This document shows, in pieces, positions 1 through 9,445 of a stretch of 64,000 bases of DNA. The notes under the pieces are model-generated. The model saw only the letters and a list, made by a program, of their open reading frames with translations, made no database searches and was not told the DNA's origin. Within the stretch, counting starts at the first letter, position 1, and each line of letters starts with the position of its first letter. The DNA lies in contig WTGU01000152.1 in the NCBI GenBank assembly GCA_011523425.1, positions 1 to 64,000 of the forward strand, read 5' to 3'. The position numbers and the translations under genes are program-made. The stretch comes from Alphaproteobacteria bacterium. Lineage in GTDB: Bacteria > Pseudomonadota > Alphaproteobacteria > UBA828.

Positions 1-536
1 CGGGGCTGCTCTACCGCGACAGCATCGAGATCAACGAGCAGCGCTTCCCCGTGCTCATCGACAAGATGCACGTGGTGACCGATTCCATGGGCCACGGGCG
101 CAGGCGGGGCGGGCCCGCGACCGAGGTCGTCATGGGGCCGCGCAACGACCCGATGCGCATCCTCCACGTCTGCAACGGGCTCGAGAGCGCGCCCAGGGGC
201 GTGCGCGGCGGCACCGGCTCCCGCCTCGGCGGCAACGCGAAGATCGACCGCGACGGCAGCGAGCACCCGTACCCGGCGGTGATGGTGTGCGATCTGGAGG
301 GCGGCGAGCGGCTGCGCGCGCTGGACCAGGGCGGGGGCGGCTACGGCAGCCCGGTCGAGCGCGAGACCCGGCGTGTGCTCAACGACGTGGCCGAGCGCTA
401 CATCACGCCGGAGACGGCGCGCGAGGTCTACGGCGTGGCGATCACCGGCGGCGTCGACGACGACAGCCTCGCGGTGGACGAGGCCGCCACCGCCCGGCTC
501 AGGGCCTCGATGAACGGCGGCGTCGCCCCGGCCTGA
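1..536 (+). CDS. Hydantoinase B/oxoprolinase family protein, C-terminal fragment (5' end outside window)
   Basis: The reading frame is open from base 3 and stops at 534-536, so only about the last 177 residues are present. The tail resembles the C-terminus of N-methylhydantoinase B / acetophenone carboxylase beta / 5-oxoprolinase-type subunits, with a Gly-rich GGGGYGSPVERE stretch followed by a VLNDVAERYITPETAREVYGV-like segment. These proteins form ATP-dependent amide- or carboxylase-type complexes with a HyuA partner, which would lie upstream of the window. The substrate cannot be told from this fragment. An SDR gene follows 40 bp downstream on the same strand. Confidence 0.8.
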   Translation, partial: GLLYRDSIEINEQRFPVLIDKMHVVTDSMGHGRRRGGPATEVVMGPRNDPMRILHVCNGLESAPRGVRGGTGSRLGGNAKIDRDGSEHPYPAVMVCDLEGGERLRALDQGGGGYGSPVERETRRVLNDVAERYITPETAREVYGVAITGGVDDDSLAVDEAATARLRASMNGGVAPA

Positions 537-576
537 AAGCGCCCGCGGCCCGCTCGGCCGCGCAGCCGAGACATTC

Positions 577-1350
577 GTGCCGATAACCCTCCCCGGCAAG
601 ACGGCCATCGTCACCGGGGCCGGCCGCGGCATCGGCAAGGCCGTGGCGCAGGTCTTCGCCCGCGAGGGCGCGCGCGTGCTGGTGGTGAACCGCAGCGCGC
701 AGGCGGGTCAGGAAACCACCGAGGCCATCGCGGCCGCCGGCTTCGACGCCACGTTCCTCCAGGCCGACGTGCGCAGCAAGGCGGACATGGAGGGCATGGC
801 CGCCACCTGCATCGAGCGCTACGGCCGCATCGACATCCTCTGCCTCAACGCCGGCATCTACCCCAACGCGCTGATCGCCGACATGACGGAGGCGATGTGG
901 GACGACGTGATGGACACCAACCTCAAGGGCGTGTTCTTCGCGGTCCAGGCGTGCCTGCCGCAGATGAAGAGCCAGCGGGCAGGGCGGCTCCTCGTCGTCT
1001 CGTCGATCACCGGTCCGCGCGTGGGGCTGCCCGACGTGAGCTGCTACATGGCGTCCAAGGGCGGCGTGAACGCCTTCGTCCGGGGCGCGGCGCTCGAGCT
1101 CGCGCCCTTCGGCATCACCGCCAACACGGTCTCCCCCGGCTCGATCCTGACCGAGGGCATCGCCCAGGCCCGCGGCGACGAGGCGGTGAAGGAATTCAGC
1201 AAGGTCATTCCCGCCGGCCATCTGGGCGACCCGGAGGACGTCGCCTACGCGCTGGTCTATCTCGCCTCGGACCAGGCGCGCTTCGTCACCGGCCACGACA
1301 TCGTGCTCGACGGCGGCCAGATCCTGCCGGAGAGGCCGCCGGGCATCTGA
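577..1350 (+). CDS. SDR-family NAD(P)-dependent oxidoreductase
   Basis: A 257-residue classical short-chain dehydrogenase. The cofactor-binding TGAGRGIG motif is at residues 13-20, an NAG motif near residue 90, and the Ser/Tyr-x3-Lys active site in SSITGP...CYMASKGG. The C-terminal GHDIVLDGG is typical of FabG-like members. The start is a GTG at 577 with little Shine-Dalgarno signal. It follows the hydantoinase-B gene by 40 bp and is probably co-transcribed with it. The substrate is unknown; it likely oxidises or reduces an alcohol/ketone in the same catabolic route. Confidence 0.85.
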   Translation: MPITLPGKTAIVTGAGRGIGKAVAQVFAREGARVLVVNRSAQAGQETTEAIAAAGFDATFLQADVRSKADMEGMAATCIERYGRIDILCLNAGIYPNALIADMTEAMWDDVMDTNLKGVFFAVQACLPQMKSQRAGRLLVVSSITGPRVGLPDVSCYMASKGGVNAFVRGAALELAPFGITANTVSPGSILTEGIAQARGDEAVKEFSKVIPAGHLGDPEDVAYALVYLASDQARFVTGHDIVLDGGQILPERPPGI

Positions 1351-1397
1351 GGGTGTCGGGCGCCGGACGCCGCGCGGACCACGCGGGGCGAGACGGA

Positions 1398-1736
1398 TCA
1401 GAGCGCTGCGAGGGCGTCGGCCCTGGAGCCGTAGACCGGGATCAGCTTTTCCATGCCGCTGAGCCGGATCACCTTGGCGATGGGAGGCGGCGGCGAGCAC
1501 ACCGCGAATCCCGCATCGCGCTTCTGCAGCTCGGACGCGGCAATGTAGACGACGCGGAGACCCGCGCTGCCGAGATACTCGAGCCCTTCCAGATCCATGA
1601 TCATGGCCCCGTCGCCGGCGTCGATCTCTGCCCTGACCGTCTCCAGGAATGCCGCGGCGTTGACGGCGTCCAGGCGCCCGCTCACGGACAGGACCACCAC
1701 GCCGTCGCGCCGATCGATCGTCACGTCCACGGTCAT
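1398..1736 (-). CDS. STAS-domain anti-sigma factor antagonist-like protein
   Basis: A single STAS domain of about 112 residues. It shows the N-terminal beta strand with VVVLSVSGRLDAVNAAAF and the conserved helix preceded by LEYLGSAGLR, in which Ser57 matches the phosphorylatable Ser of SpoIIAA/RsbV proteins. The ATG at 1736 is chosen because GGGGAG lies just upstream; the frame runs further upstream but that part looks non-coding. No anti-sigma kinase or phosphatase gene is adjacent, so the partner must be elsewhere. It converges on the SDR gene, ends 47 bp apart. Confidence 0.8.
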   Translation of the reverse strand: MTVDVTIDRRDGVVVLSVSGRLDAVNAAAFLETVRAEIDAGDGAMIMDLEGLEYLGSAGLRVVYIAASELQKRDAGFAVCSPPPPIAKVIRLSGMEKLIPVYGSRADALAAL

Positions 1737-1938
1737 TGCTCCCCGTCCCGCCACTGTAACGCTCGAACCGTCCTCATAGCGCGAGAGGCGGGGCACGTCC
1801 AATTGGCGCCCCGTCCCGGCCCGTCCGCGCGGCGCCTGCCGGCACGCGAGGGCCGAAGCGAGCCGGGCGGGAGCCATTGACAGGCGCGGGCGATCGCCCG
1901 ACTCTCCGACCGCTGGCGCGGAGCCGTGCGGGAGGATC

Positions 1939-3045
1939 ATGAGCAGGACTGGCGGGATCGACTTCGCCTTCGTCGCGGCACCGGTGGGCGAGGACGGGCT
2001 CTCGGACGCGGCGCTCTACAAGGAGATCCTGGCGGATTGCGAGTTCGCCCACCGGGCCGGCTATCGGGCGGCCTGGATGATCGAGCATCACTTCTCCGAC
2101 TACTTCCCGACGCCCAACCCGCTCGCCTTCCTCTCCCACATCGCCGCGCGCTTCCCGGACTTCGCGCTCGGCACCTGCGTTCTGGTGACGCCCTGGTACG
2201 AGCCGCTCAGGCTGGCGGAGGAGATCGCGCAGCTCAACCTGCTCACCGACCAGCCGCTGCATCTCGGTCTCGGCCGCGGCACGGCCAAGTACGAGTACGA
2301 CGCCTTCGGCGTGCCGATGGAGGAGAGCCGGCAGCGCTTCCGCGAGGCCTGGGAGATCGTGCGCACCGCGCTCGCCGGCGGGCGCTTCCGCTACGAGGGC
2401 GAGTATCTGACCGTCCCCACCCGGGTCGAGCTGCGCCCGCGGTCTGACACGAGCAAGATCAGCTTCTACGGCGCCGTCGGCGGCAGCCCGGATTCGGGCA
2501 CCGTGATGGCCTCGCTCGGACTGCCGCCGATCATGACCGCCTTCAGCAACCTGCCGCTGCAGCGGGACGCGCTCGCCGCCTGGAAGGAGGCCGCCCGGGC
2601 GCACGGCATGGACGTGGACGCCTGCCGCTACCCGATGATGGTCAACTGCATCGTCGCCGACACGGACGAGGAGGCCTACGCGCTCGCCAAGCGCTACATC
2701 CCGCGCTTCCAGCAGGCGCAGATCGATCATTACGAGGCCGACGACGGCCACTTCGAGACGCTCTCGACCTACACCGCCTGGGCCAGGATCTTCGCCAAGA
2801 TGAAGGAGCGCACCGACCCAGCCAACATCCCGCCCTGGGCCGACGGGCAGTTCGTCGGCTCGCCGGAGACCGTGCGCCGCCGCGTCGAGGCCTACGTGGA
2901 GGCGGGCTTCAACAGCTTCCTCATCCACACGGCGACGCCGGGCGTGCCGCGCCGCCACCGCCAGGCCTGGCTGGGCCGCTTCGCCGACGAGGTCGTGCCC
3001 TGCTTCACCGGCGGCGAGGCGCTGCGCGCCGTCGCCGGCGCCTGA
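1939..3045 (+). CDS. LLM-class flavin-dependent monooxygenase
   Basis: A 368-residue bacterial-luciferase-like TIM barrel. Family features are AAWMIEHHFSDY near residue 45, LGTCVLVTPWYEPLRLAEE near residue 80, and HLGLGRGTAKYEYDAFGV, which precedes the phosphate-binding region. Such enzymes use reduced FMN/FAD delivered by a separate reductase; a flavin reductase is encoded at 4930-5460. GGGAGG precedes the ATG at 1939. Members oxidise many substrates (alkanes, sulfonates, amines), so the substrate is open. The esterase and SDR that follow on the same strand may process its product. Confidence 0.85.
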   Translation: MSRTGGIDFAFVAAPVGEDGLSDAALYKEILADCEFAHRAGYRAAWMIEHHFSDYFPTPNPLAFLSHIAARFPDFALGTCVLVTPWYEPLRLAEEIAQLNLLTDQPLHLGLGRGTAKYEYDAFGVPMEESRQRFREAWEIVRTALAGGRFRYEGEYLTVPTRVELRPRSDTSKISFYGAVGGSPDSGTVMASLGLPPIMTAFSNLPLQRDALAAWKEAARAHGMDVDACRYPMMVNCIVADTDEEAYALAKRYIPRFQQAQIDHYEADDGHFETLSTYTAWARIFAKMKERTDPANIPPWADGQFVGSPETVRRRVEAYVEAGFNSFLIHTATPGVPRRHRQAWLGRFADEVVPCFTGGEALRAVAGA

Positions 3046-3079
3046 CGCGCGCCCGCCGGCAGAGCCGACGGCCCCCTCC

Positions 3080-4021
3080 ATGCAGCTCGACCCCGCTCTC
3101 GCGGAACTTCTCGCCTCGCTCGATCCGACCGCCGAGACCCCGGTGGAGGAGATGACGCCGGAGGATGCGCGTGCGGAGTGGAAGGTGGAGATGGCGGCCG
3201 TCGCCGGCCCGTCGCTGCCGGTGGGATCGGTCAGCGCACACACCGCCCCCGGGCCTGCCGGGCCGCTCGCGGTGCGCCTCTACGAGCCGGAAGCGGCCGG
3301 GGCGGGGCCGGGCCCGCTGCCGATCCTCGTCTACTATCACGGCGGCGGCTGGATCCGCGGCGATCTCGATACCCACGACGACGTCTGCCGCTATCTCTGC
3401 CACCACGCTGGATGCCTGGTCGCCTCGGTCGACTACCGGCTCGCGCCGGAGCACCGCTTCCCCGCCGCGCTCGAGGACTGCGATGCCGCGACCCGCTGGG
3501 TGGCGGCAAATGCCCGGAAACTCGGCGCCGACCCCGCGCGGCTCGCCATCGGCGGCGACAGCGCCGGCGGCAACATCGCCTGCGGGGTGACTCTCACGGC
3601 GCGCGAACGCGGCGGGCCCGCGATCTGCCTCCAGCTCCTGATCTACCCGGCCACCGACCTCGCCGGCGAGACCGAGTCCAAGCGGCTCTATTCCTCCGGC
3701 TACCTGCTCAACTCCATGCCCTTCTACGTCGCGAGCTATGTCGGGCCGGAGGGCGATGCGGCCGCGCCGCTCGCCTCGCCGCTGCGGGCGCCCGACCTCT
3801 CCGGCCTGCCGCCCGCCTTCGTGATGACCGCCGGCTTCGATCCGCTGCGCGACGAGGGCGAGGCCTATGCCAGGCGGCTGCAGGCTGCGGGCGTGGCAGT
3901 CGAGTACCGTTGCCACGAAGGCATGATCCACGGCTTCGTCTCGATCACCGGCCTGATCGCGAGCGCCGAGGCGGGCCTCGCCGACGCAGCGGCGGCGCTG
4001 CGTGCCGCCTTCGCCCGCTGA
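3080..4021 (+). CDS. Alpha/beta hydrolase, HSL-type esterase/lipase
   Basis: A 313-residue hormone-sensitive-lipase family esterase. The oxyanion-hole HGGGW motif is at residues 87-91 and the nucleophile elbow GDSAGG has Ser161. The acid is expected in the TAGFDPLRDEG segment and the catalytic His in MIHGF near the C-terminus, so the triad is complete. There is no signal peptide, which implies a cytoplasmic enzyme. It sits 34 bp after the LLM monooxygenase and 16 bp before an SDR, suggesting a three-gene catabolic operon. It probably hydrolyses a small ester. Confidence 0.85.
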   Translation: MQLDPALAELLASLDPTAETPVEEMTPEDARAEWKVEMAAVAGPSLPVGSVSAHTAPGPAGPLAVRLYEPEAAGAGPGPLPILVYYHGGGWIRGDLDTHDDVCRYLCHHAGCLVASVDYRLAPEHRFPAALEDCDAATRWVAANARKLGADPARLAIGGDSAGGNIACGVTLTARERGGPAICLQLLIYPATDLAGETESKRLYSSGYLLNSMPFYVASYVGPEGDAAAPLASPLRAPDLSGLPPAFVMTAGFDPLRDEGEAYARRLQAAGVAVEYRCHEGMIHGFVSITGLIASAEAGLADAAAALRAAFAR

Positions 4022-4037
4022 GAGAGGGAGCTCGGCC

Positions 4038-4817
4038 ATGAGCGGGGAGTTCGCCGACAAGGCGTGTGTGATGACCGGCGCAGGCGGGGGCATGGGTCTC
4101 GCCATCGCCCGCGCGCTCCGCGCCGAGGGCTGCGCCGTCACCGCCATCGACCCCAAGCCCGAGCCGCCGGAGTTCGCGGCCGGTGCCGGCGCCGCCGGGC
4201 GGTACGTCCGGGGCGATGCCAGCGACGAGGGGCTGGTCGAGGGCACCGTCTCGGAGGCCTTCCAGGCGGCCGGCCGGCTCGATTACCTGGTCAATGCCGC
4301 AGGCGTCGGCTGGTACGACCGGGACGGCCCGATCGCCGAGATCGAGATGGCGGTCTGGCACCGGGTGATGGAGATCAACCTCACCGCCGCAGCCCTCATG
4401 GCGCGCCACGCCGTGCCCTGCCTCAGGCGCACCGGCGCGGGCGGCGCGATGGTCCACATCGCGAGCGTGGTGGGTCTGCGCAACATGGAGAACATCCTGG
4501 TGGACGGGCCGATCGACGCCTACCAGGCGTCGAAGGCCGGGATGTCGGCGCTTTCGCGCTCGCTCGCCATGCAGCTCGCACCCGCCGGCATCCGCTCCAA
4601 CACCATCTGCCCCGGCGCGGTGCTGACGCCGATGACGGCGCCCGCCTACGAGGCCGATCCCAGCCGCGCCGACGCCATGATCGCGCGCACGCCCTTGGGC
4701 CGCCTCGGCCTGCCGGAGGACATCGCCGACGCCTGCCTCTTCCTGCTTTCGGACAAGGCGTCCTTCATCACCGGCATCGACCTTGTCGTCGACGGCGGGA
4801 TTATGGCGAAGCTCTAA
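4038..4817 (+). CDS. SDR-family NAD(P)-dependent oxidoreductase
   Basis: A 259-residue classical SDR with the TGAGGGMG nucleotide loop near the N-terminus, NAAG near residue 87, and the active-site Tyr-x3-Lys in YQASKAGMSAL. The ATG at 4038 is preceded by AGAGAGGGAG; the frame opens slightly earlier, but that would overlap the esterase. It is the last gene of the + strand run and converges on the flavin reductase, with a dispersed repeat filling the gap. Substrate unknown. Confidence 0.85.
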   Translation: MSGEFADKACVMTGAGGGMGLAIARALRAEGCAVTAIDPKPEPPEFAAGAGAAGRYVRGDASDEGLVEGTVSEAFQAAGRLDYLVNAAGVGWYDRDGPIAEIEMAVWHRVMEINLTAAALMARHAVPCLRRTGAGGAMVHIASVVGLRNMENILVDGPIDAYQASKAGMSALSRSLAMQLAPAGIRSNTICPGAVLTPMTAPAYEADPSRADAMIARTPLGRLGLPEDIADACLFLLSDKASFITGIDLVVDGGIMAKL

Positions 4818-4819
4818 CA

Positions 4820-4932
4820 ATTATTTCGCTCACGGCAGCCGGCCTCCGACCGGCGCCTCCGCGAGGGCGCCGCATAAGCGGCGAGCCGCAGTCGCGGCCT
4901 GTCGCGTATCCGTCAGAGACGAATACGCTCTA
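4820..4932 (-). repeat. Dispersed convergent-end repeat, copy 1
   Basis: About 113 bp sharing the core of the copies at 21.3, 25.6, 45.6 and 60.8 kb, read on the minus strand. It contains an end hairpin of GCGTAT-type arms, the GCGACAGGCCGCG block and a GCCGGC-rich palindrome ending near CGTGAGCGAAA. It fills the gap between the convergent SDR (+) and flavin reductase (-), and its CTA at 4930-4932 is the TAG stop of the reductase. Its position and palindromes suggest a bidirectional transcription end, which is an inference. Confidence 0.75.
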
Positions 4933-5460
4933 CGCGGCGAAGGTGCCGAAGGCGCCGCGGGAGTAGAGGAGCGGCTCCTGCGCCGGGTCGGTGCTCACCG
5001 CCTGCACGCGGCCGGTGAGCACCGTGTGGGTCTCGGCGCGGAGCGTCTGGCCGAGCAGGCAGTCGAAGCTCGCGAGCGCATCCATCAGCACCGGCGCTCC
5101 GGTAGCGAGCGTGCCCCAGTTGCCGGTGGTGAAGCGCTCCGGCACCCGCGACGACGACGAGAACTGCGCCGCCAGGTCCAGGTGCCGCGCGCCCAGCACG
5201 TTGACGCAGAAGACCCGGCTTTGCAGCGTTGGGTCGTGGGCGCCCGCCTCGCGGTTGACGCAGGCGAGCAGCATCGGCGGCTCCGCGCTCAGCGAGCAGA
5301 CGGCGGTGGCGGTCAGCCCGATGCGCCTCTCGCCGATCGACGTCGTCACGATGGTGACGCCGGCCGCGAGCTGGCGCATGCCTTCCTTGAAGTCCCCCGC
5401 GTCCACCGCGACGACCGGCGCGGACACGGAATCGAAATCGAAATCGTCGAGCAGCGACAT
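4930..5460 (-). CDS. Flavin reductase family protein (FMN-binding split barrel)
   Basis: A 176-residue protein of the flavin reductase / HpaC-like family: FKEGMRQLAAGVTIVTTS, GLTATAVCSLSAEPPMLLACVN and FCVNVLG are the family blocks. These enzymes reduce free FMN or FAD with NAD(P)H and feed two-component monooxygenases. The nearby LLM monooxygenase (1939-3045) is the obvious candidate partner, although it is on the other strand. The stop codon lies inside the repeat at 4820-4932. Confidence 0.85.
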   Translation of the reverse strand: MSLLDDFDFDSVSAPVVAVDAGDFKEGMRQLAAGVTIVTTSIGERRIGLTATAVCSLSAEPPMLLACVNREAGAHDPTLQSRVFCVNVLGARHLDLAAQFSSSSRVPERFTTGNWGTLATGAPVLMDALASFDCLLGQTLRAETHTVLTGRVQAVSTDPAQEPLLYSRGAFGTFAA

Positions 5461-5625
5461 GCGGTCCTCTCCGGGCGCGGCTCCGGCGGGCGCACCGGGC
5501 GCCGTGTGCGCGCCGCGGACGGTCCGTTCGCCGTTGCCGCATTATGAAGTCAGCCGCTCCCCCGGTCCACGGTGCGGACGGCGCCGGCAGGGCCATGGCG
5601 GTGCCCGCGGGAGCGCCTGCGGCCC

Positions 5626-6270
5626 TCAGTAGGCGACCGGGAGCGGGTCGAGGCTGCGCCACAGATGCCAGACCGCGACCGAGCGCCACGGCCGCCAGCG
5701 CTCGGCCCGGGCCTCGATCGCGTCCACGCTCATCTCGTTGCCGCCGCCGTAGTGACTGGTCATGGCGCGGCGCACGCCGATGTCGGCGAGCGGCAGCACG
5801 TCCGGCCGCTGCAAGTGGAAGATGAGCACCATCTCGGCGGTCCAGCGGCCGACGCCGCGCAGCGCCAGCAGGTCGGCGACGACCGCCTCGTCGTCCGCGT
5901 CCTGCCAGCGCGCAGGCGCGATCCGGCCCGCGACGAAGCCCTCGGCGATGTCGCGCAGGTAGCCCGCCTTCTGGCGGGTGAGTCCGGCGCCGCGCAGCGC
6001 CTCCTCCGTCCGCGCCGCGACCTCGGCCGGCGCGACGGTGCCGACGGCGGCCTCGAGCCGCGCCCAGATGCTGTCGGCCGCGCGCACGGAGATCTGCTGG
6101 GCCACGATGGCGCGGGCGATGGTGAGGAAGGCATCGCCCTGGCCCACCAGCCCCTCGCCCCGGTAACGCGCCACGAGCGCCGCCATCGCCGGGTCGGCGT
6201 CGGTAAGACCCGCGCACGCCTCCTGCCAGTAGGCCGGCTGCCCGACCGGCCCGCTCGCCCAGCGCGGCAT
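5626..6270 (-). CDS. alkA: DNA-3-methyladenine glycosylase II
   Basis: A 214-residue HhH-GPD base-excision glycosylase that removes alkylated bases from DNA. The helix-hairpin-helix LRGVGRWTAEM lies at 138-147, followed by the catalytic Asp163 in PLADIG; AIVAQQIS near residue 55 is the usual substrate-side helix. It lacks the N-terminal AraC/Ada-like half and the extra N-terminal domain of E. coli AlkA, as is common in alphaproteobacteria. fieF lies 30 bp upstream on the same strand, so the two may be co-transcribed. Confidence 0.88.
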   Translation of the reverse strand: MPRWASGPVGQPAYWQEACAGLTDADPAMAALVARYRGEGLVGQGDAFLTIARAIVAQQISVRAADSIWARLEAAVGTVAPAEVAARTEEALRGAGLTRQKAGYLRDIAEGFVAGRIAPARWQDADDEAVVADLLALRGVGRWTAEMVLIFHLQRPDVLPLADIGVRRAMTSHYGGGNEMSVDAIEARAERWRPWRSVAVWHLWRSLDPLPVAY

Positions 6271-6300
6271 GGCGGTGTCCCCTTTCCTCTCAGGCCCGCG

Positions 6301-7236
6301 TCAGCGCCGGGCGAAGCTCGGCATGGATTCCTCGATGCCTTCCGGGTCGGCGTGGATGAGGACCTCCGCATGGGGGAAGACCGCACGGATCCGTGCCTCC
6401 ACGTCGTCGGAGATCTCGTGCGCGCGCATCAGGGTGAGAGATCGGTCCATCTCGACATGGACCTGGATGAAGGAATCGATGCCCGAGCGCCGCGTCCTGA
6501 GATCGTGGCAGTCCAGCACGTCGGGATGCGCCAGCACGATCTGCCGGATGCGCTCGCGGTCCTCGTCCGGGAACTCGCGGTCCATGAGCTGCTCAATGGC
6601 GCCCTTCGCCACCCGAAACGCGGCATGGATGATGACGCCCGCGATCAGGATCGCGATGATCGGGTCGGCCAGGCCCCAGCCGAGCGTCATCGCCAGCACC
6701 AGCGCGACGATCACGCCGATGTCCACCAGGATGTCGGACGCATAGTGGAGCGAATCGGCCCTGATCGCCGTCGATCCCGTGAGCCGCACCACCCGGCGCT
6801 GATAGGTCACCAGCGCCGCGGTGACGAGGATGGCGAAGCCCATCACTCCGATCCCCACCGGCGCTTGCCGGATGGGCTCCGGCTCGACGATGCGGCCGGC
6901 CGCCTCGACGATGAGGAAGATCGCGGACGCCGTGATGAAGAGCGCTTGGCCGAGGCCCGCCAGCGGCTCCGCCTTGCCGTGGCCGAAGCGATGCTCCCGG
7001 TCCGGCGGCTGGAGCGCATGGCGGACGGCGAACAGGTTGATCAGCGAGGCGAGCACGTCCATCACCGAATCCGCCAATGCCGAGAGCAGGCTGACGGAAT
7101 CGGTCGCGAGCCAGGCGCCGAGCTTGCCGGCGATCATGAGCGCGGCGGCGGCGACCGCGAACGCGGTCGCGCGACGCATCATCCGGCGGGCGCGTTCCGG
7201 CTCGATTCGCGGTCCGCTCGCAGTATCGGGTTTCAC
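6301..7236 (-). CDS. fieF: Cation diffusion facilitator (FieF-like metal efflux)
   Basis: A CDF-family inner-membrane antiporter for Zn/Fe-type divalent cations. Several hydrophobic helices occupy the N-terminal 200 residues and a cytoplasmic metal-sensing domain follows. The TM2 metal site has the D-x3-D pattern (ALADSVMDV) and FGHGKAEPLAG is the hallmark loop. The frame runs far upstream into fabI, so I chose the GTG at 7236 (311 aa), which gives an N-terminus of normal length; the ATG at 7182 is an alternative. It is divergent from fabI. Confidence 0.82.
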   Translation of the reverse strand: MKPDTASGPRIEPERARRMMRRATAFAVAAAALMIAGKLGAWLATDSVSLLSALADSVMDVLASLINLFAVRHALQPPDREHRFGHGKAEPLAGLGQALFITASAIFLIVEAAGRIVEPEPIRQAPVGIGVMGFAILVTAALVTYQRRVVRLTGSTAIRADSLHYASDILVDIGVIVALVLAMTLGWGLADPIIAILIAGVIIHAAFRVAKGAIEQLMDREFPDEDRERIRQIVLAHPDVLDCHDLRTRRSGIDSFIQVHVEMDRSLTLMRAHEISDDVEARIRAVFPHAEVLIHADPEGIEESMPSFARR

Positions 7237-7423
7237 GCCAGGCGAATTCCGCGCATGAAGGCCATTGCTCGCACCGTGAGCGCGCGTGTTCCGCCGCCCT
7301 CCGGGTGGCAGGCGGTGTGCCCGCCGCTTATAGCACGGTCGCGGCCGGTATCCGCCCGGCGGCGGGGAGTGCTGCGACCCCTGAGCCGGGACATGAAAGA
7401 ACCGCGACAGGGCCGCTGCCCGC

Positions 7424-7451
7424 TTGCGGCCCCGCGGGTTTCGTGTAGGAT
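7424..7451 (+). promoter_or_regulatory. Candidate sigma-70 promoter for fabI
   Basis: TTGCGG (7424-7429), a 16-bp spacer and TAGGAT (7446-7451) precede the fabI ATG by 40 bp, giving a predicted short leader. The match to the consensus is partial (4 of 6 in each box) and found by eye. Confidence 0.35.
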
Positions 7452-7490
7452 GCGGCAACACGCGGGAAATCAAGGAAAAACGAGGCTTCG

Positions 7491-8306
7491 ATGGCGGATG
7501 CTTCGCCGCTGATGGCGGGCAAGCGGGGCATCGTGATGGGGGTTGCGAACGCACGCTCCCTCGCTTGGGGTGTGGCCCAGTCCCTCGCCGATCATGGCGC
7601 CGACCTGGCCTTCACCTATCAGGGCGACGCGATCGAGAAGCGGCTCCGGCCGCTTGCCGACTCGGTCGGCTCCGATTTCGTGGTTCCCTGCGACGTGACC
7701 GACGAGGCGAGCGTCGACGCCACCTTCGAGGCGGTCGCCGCACGCTGGGGCGGCCTCGACTTCCTCGTCCATGCGATCGCCTATTCCGACAAGGACGAGC
7801 TGAAGGGGCGCTATCTCGACACCACGCTCGAGAACTTCCAGACCACGCTTCAGGTCTCGTGCTACTCGTTCACGGCGCTCTGCCGGCGCGCGGTGGCGCT
7901 GATGAACGCGGACGGCGGCGGCCTGCTGACGCTCACCTACATGGGTGCCGAGCGCTGGGTGCCGCACTACAACGTGATGGGCGTCGCCAAGGCGGCGCTG
8001 GAGGCGAGCGTGCGCTATCTCGCCGCCGACCTGGGCGACCGGAACATCAGGGTCAACGCGATCTCTGCGGGCCCGGTCAAGACCCTGGCCGCGTCGGGGA
8101 TCGGCGACTTCCGCTACATCATGAAGTGGAACGAGTACAACGCCCCGCTCAAGCGCAACGTCACGATCGAGGAGGTCGGCGGCGCCGCGACCTACCTGCT
8201 GAGCGATCTCGGCCGCGGCGTCACCGGCGAGGTCCATCACGTCGACTGCGGCTATCACATCGTCGGCATGAAGCGACCGGACGCGCCCGACATCTCGGTG
8301 GTCTAA
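7491..8306 (+). CDS. fabI: Enoyl-[acyl-carrier-protein] reductase (NADH)
   Basis: A 271-residue FabI that performs the last reduction of each fatty-acid elongation cycle. It has the atypical SDR nucleotide loop [11 protein letters not shown] (residues 17-27) and the FabI active site Tyr150, Tyr160 and Lys167 ([19 protein letters not shown]), spaced as in E. coli FabI. The ATG has a purine-rich AAGGAAAAACGAGG leader. Chorismate synthase follows 14 bp after the stop, so the two are probably co-transcribed. Confidence 0.95.
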   Translation: MADASPLMAGKRGIVMGVANARSLAWGVAQSLADHGADLAFTYQGDAIEKRLRPLADSVGSDFVVPCDVTDEASVDATFEAVAARWGGLDFLVHAIAYSDKDELKGRYLDTTLENFQTTLQVSCYSFTALCRRAVALMNADGGGLLTLTYMGAERWVPHYNVMGVAKAALEASVRYLAADLGDRNIRVNAISAGPVKTLAASGIGDFRYIMKWNEYNAPLKRNVTIEEVGGAATYLLSDLGRGVTGEVHHVDCGYHIVGMKRPDAPDISVV

Positions 8307-8320
8307 GGCCGCCCCCGGCC

Positions 8321-9391
8321 ATGGCCAGCAACAGCTTCGGCCTGCTCTTCCGGGTCACGACCTGGGGCGAGAGCCACGGGCCGGCGATCGGCTGCGTCGT
8401 CGACGGCGTGCCGCCGCGCATTCCCCTCGCCGAATCCGACATCCAGCCCGCGCTCGACCGCCGCCGGCCCGGCAGCTCCCGCTTCGTCACCCAGCGGCGC
8501 GAGTCCGACACCGTGCGCATCCTCTCCGGCGTCTTCGAGGGCCGGACGACCGGCTCGCCGATCGCGCTCTTGATCGAGAACGAGGACGCGCGCAGCCGCG
8601 ACTACGGCCCGCTGAAGGAGACCTATCGCCCCGGCCACGCCGATTTCACCTACGAGGCGAAGTACGGCATCCGCGATTATCGCGGCGGCGGCCGCGCCAG
8701 CGCGCGCGAGACGGCGATGCGGGTGGCCGCCGGCGCCATCGCGGGCAAGATCCTGGGCGACGGCGTGACGATCCGGGGCGCGGTGATCCGGATCGGCGGC
8801 CTGACGATCGACCGCGAGCGCTGGGACTGGGAGGAGTGCGCGCGCAACCCGTTCTTCTGCCCCGACGCGGCGAGCGTTCCGGCCTGGGAGGCGGCGCTCG
8901 ACGACGCGCGCAAGGCCGGCACCTCCCTCGGTGCCGTCATCGAGGTGGAGGCGACAGGCGTGCCGGCAGGCCTCGGCGCGCCGGTCTACGGCAAGCTCGA
9001 TGCCGACCTCGCCGCCGCCATGATGGGCATCAACGCGGTCAAGGGCGTCGAGATCGGCGCCGGATTCGCGGCCGCCGCCATGAGCGGCGACGTGAGCGGC
9101 GACGAGATCCGCATGTCCGACGACGGCCCGTACTTTCTCGGCAACAATGCCGGCGGCGTGCTCGGCGGCATCTCCACCGGCCAGCCGGTGGTGGCACGTT
9201 TCGCGGTCAAGCCGACGAGCTCGATCCGCACGCCCCGCCGCACCGTCACGGCCACGGGCGAAGAGACCGAGGTCTCCACCGGCGGCCGGCACGATCCCTG
9301 CGTCGGCATCCGCGCGGTGCCGGTGGGCGAGGCGATGATGGCGTGCGTGCTCGCCGACCACCTGCTGCGCCACCGCGCCCAGTGCGGTTGA
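8321..9391 (+). CDS. aroC: Chorismate synthase
   Basis: A 356-residue enzyme converting 5-enolpyruvylshikimate-3-phosphate to chorismate using reduced FMN, the last step of the shikimate pathway. The signature [14 protein letters not shown] lies at residues 16-29, [27 protein letters not shown] follows in the middle (shown here as the flavin/phosphate site), and RTVTATG closes the fold. The ATG at 8321 begins MASNSFG, the expected N-terminus. It follows fabI directly. Confidence 0.95.
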   Translation: MASNSFGLLFRVTTWGESHGPAIGCVVDGVPPRIPLAESDIQPALDRRRPGSSRFVTQRRESDTVRILSGVFEGRTTGSPIALLIENEDARSRDYGPLKETYRPGHADFTYEAKYGIRDYRGGGRASARETAMRVAAGAIAGKILGDGVTIRGAVIRIGGLTIDRERWDWEECARNPFFCPDAASVPAWEAALDDARKAGTSLGAVIEVEATGVPAGLGAPVYGKLDADLAAAMMGINAVKGVEIGAGFAAAAMSGDVSGDEIRMSDDGPYFLGNNAGGVLGGISTGQPVVARFAVKPTSSIRTPRRTVTATGEETEVSTGGRHDPCVGIRAVPVGEAMMACVLADHLLRHRAQCG

Positions 9392-9445
9392 GGGGTCGCG
9401 CCCGCACGCCCCGCACCCGCCCGTCACCTCCAGGGAGAACGACCC

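Noticed and set aside
499-1500. Long minus-strand ORF over the SDR gene
   Set aside because: High GC opens spurious frames; the + strand SDR has complete motifs and the opposite frame has a low-complexity Arg/Ala composition.
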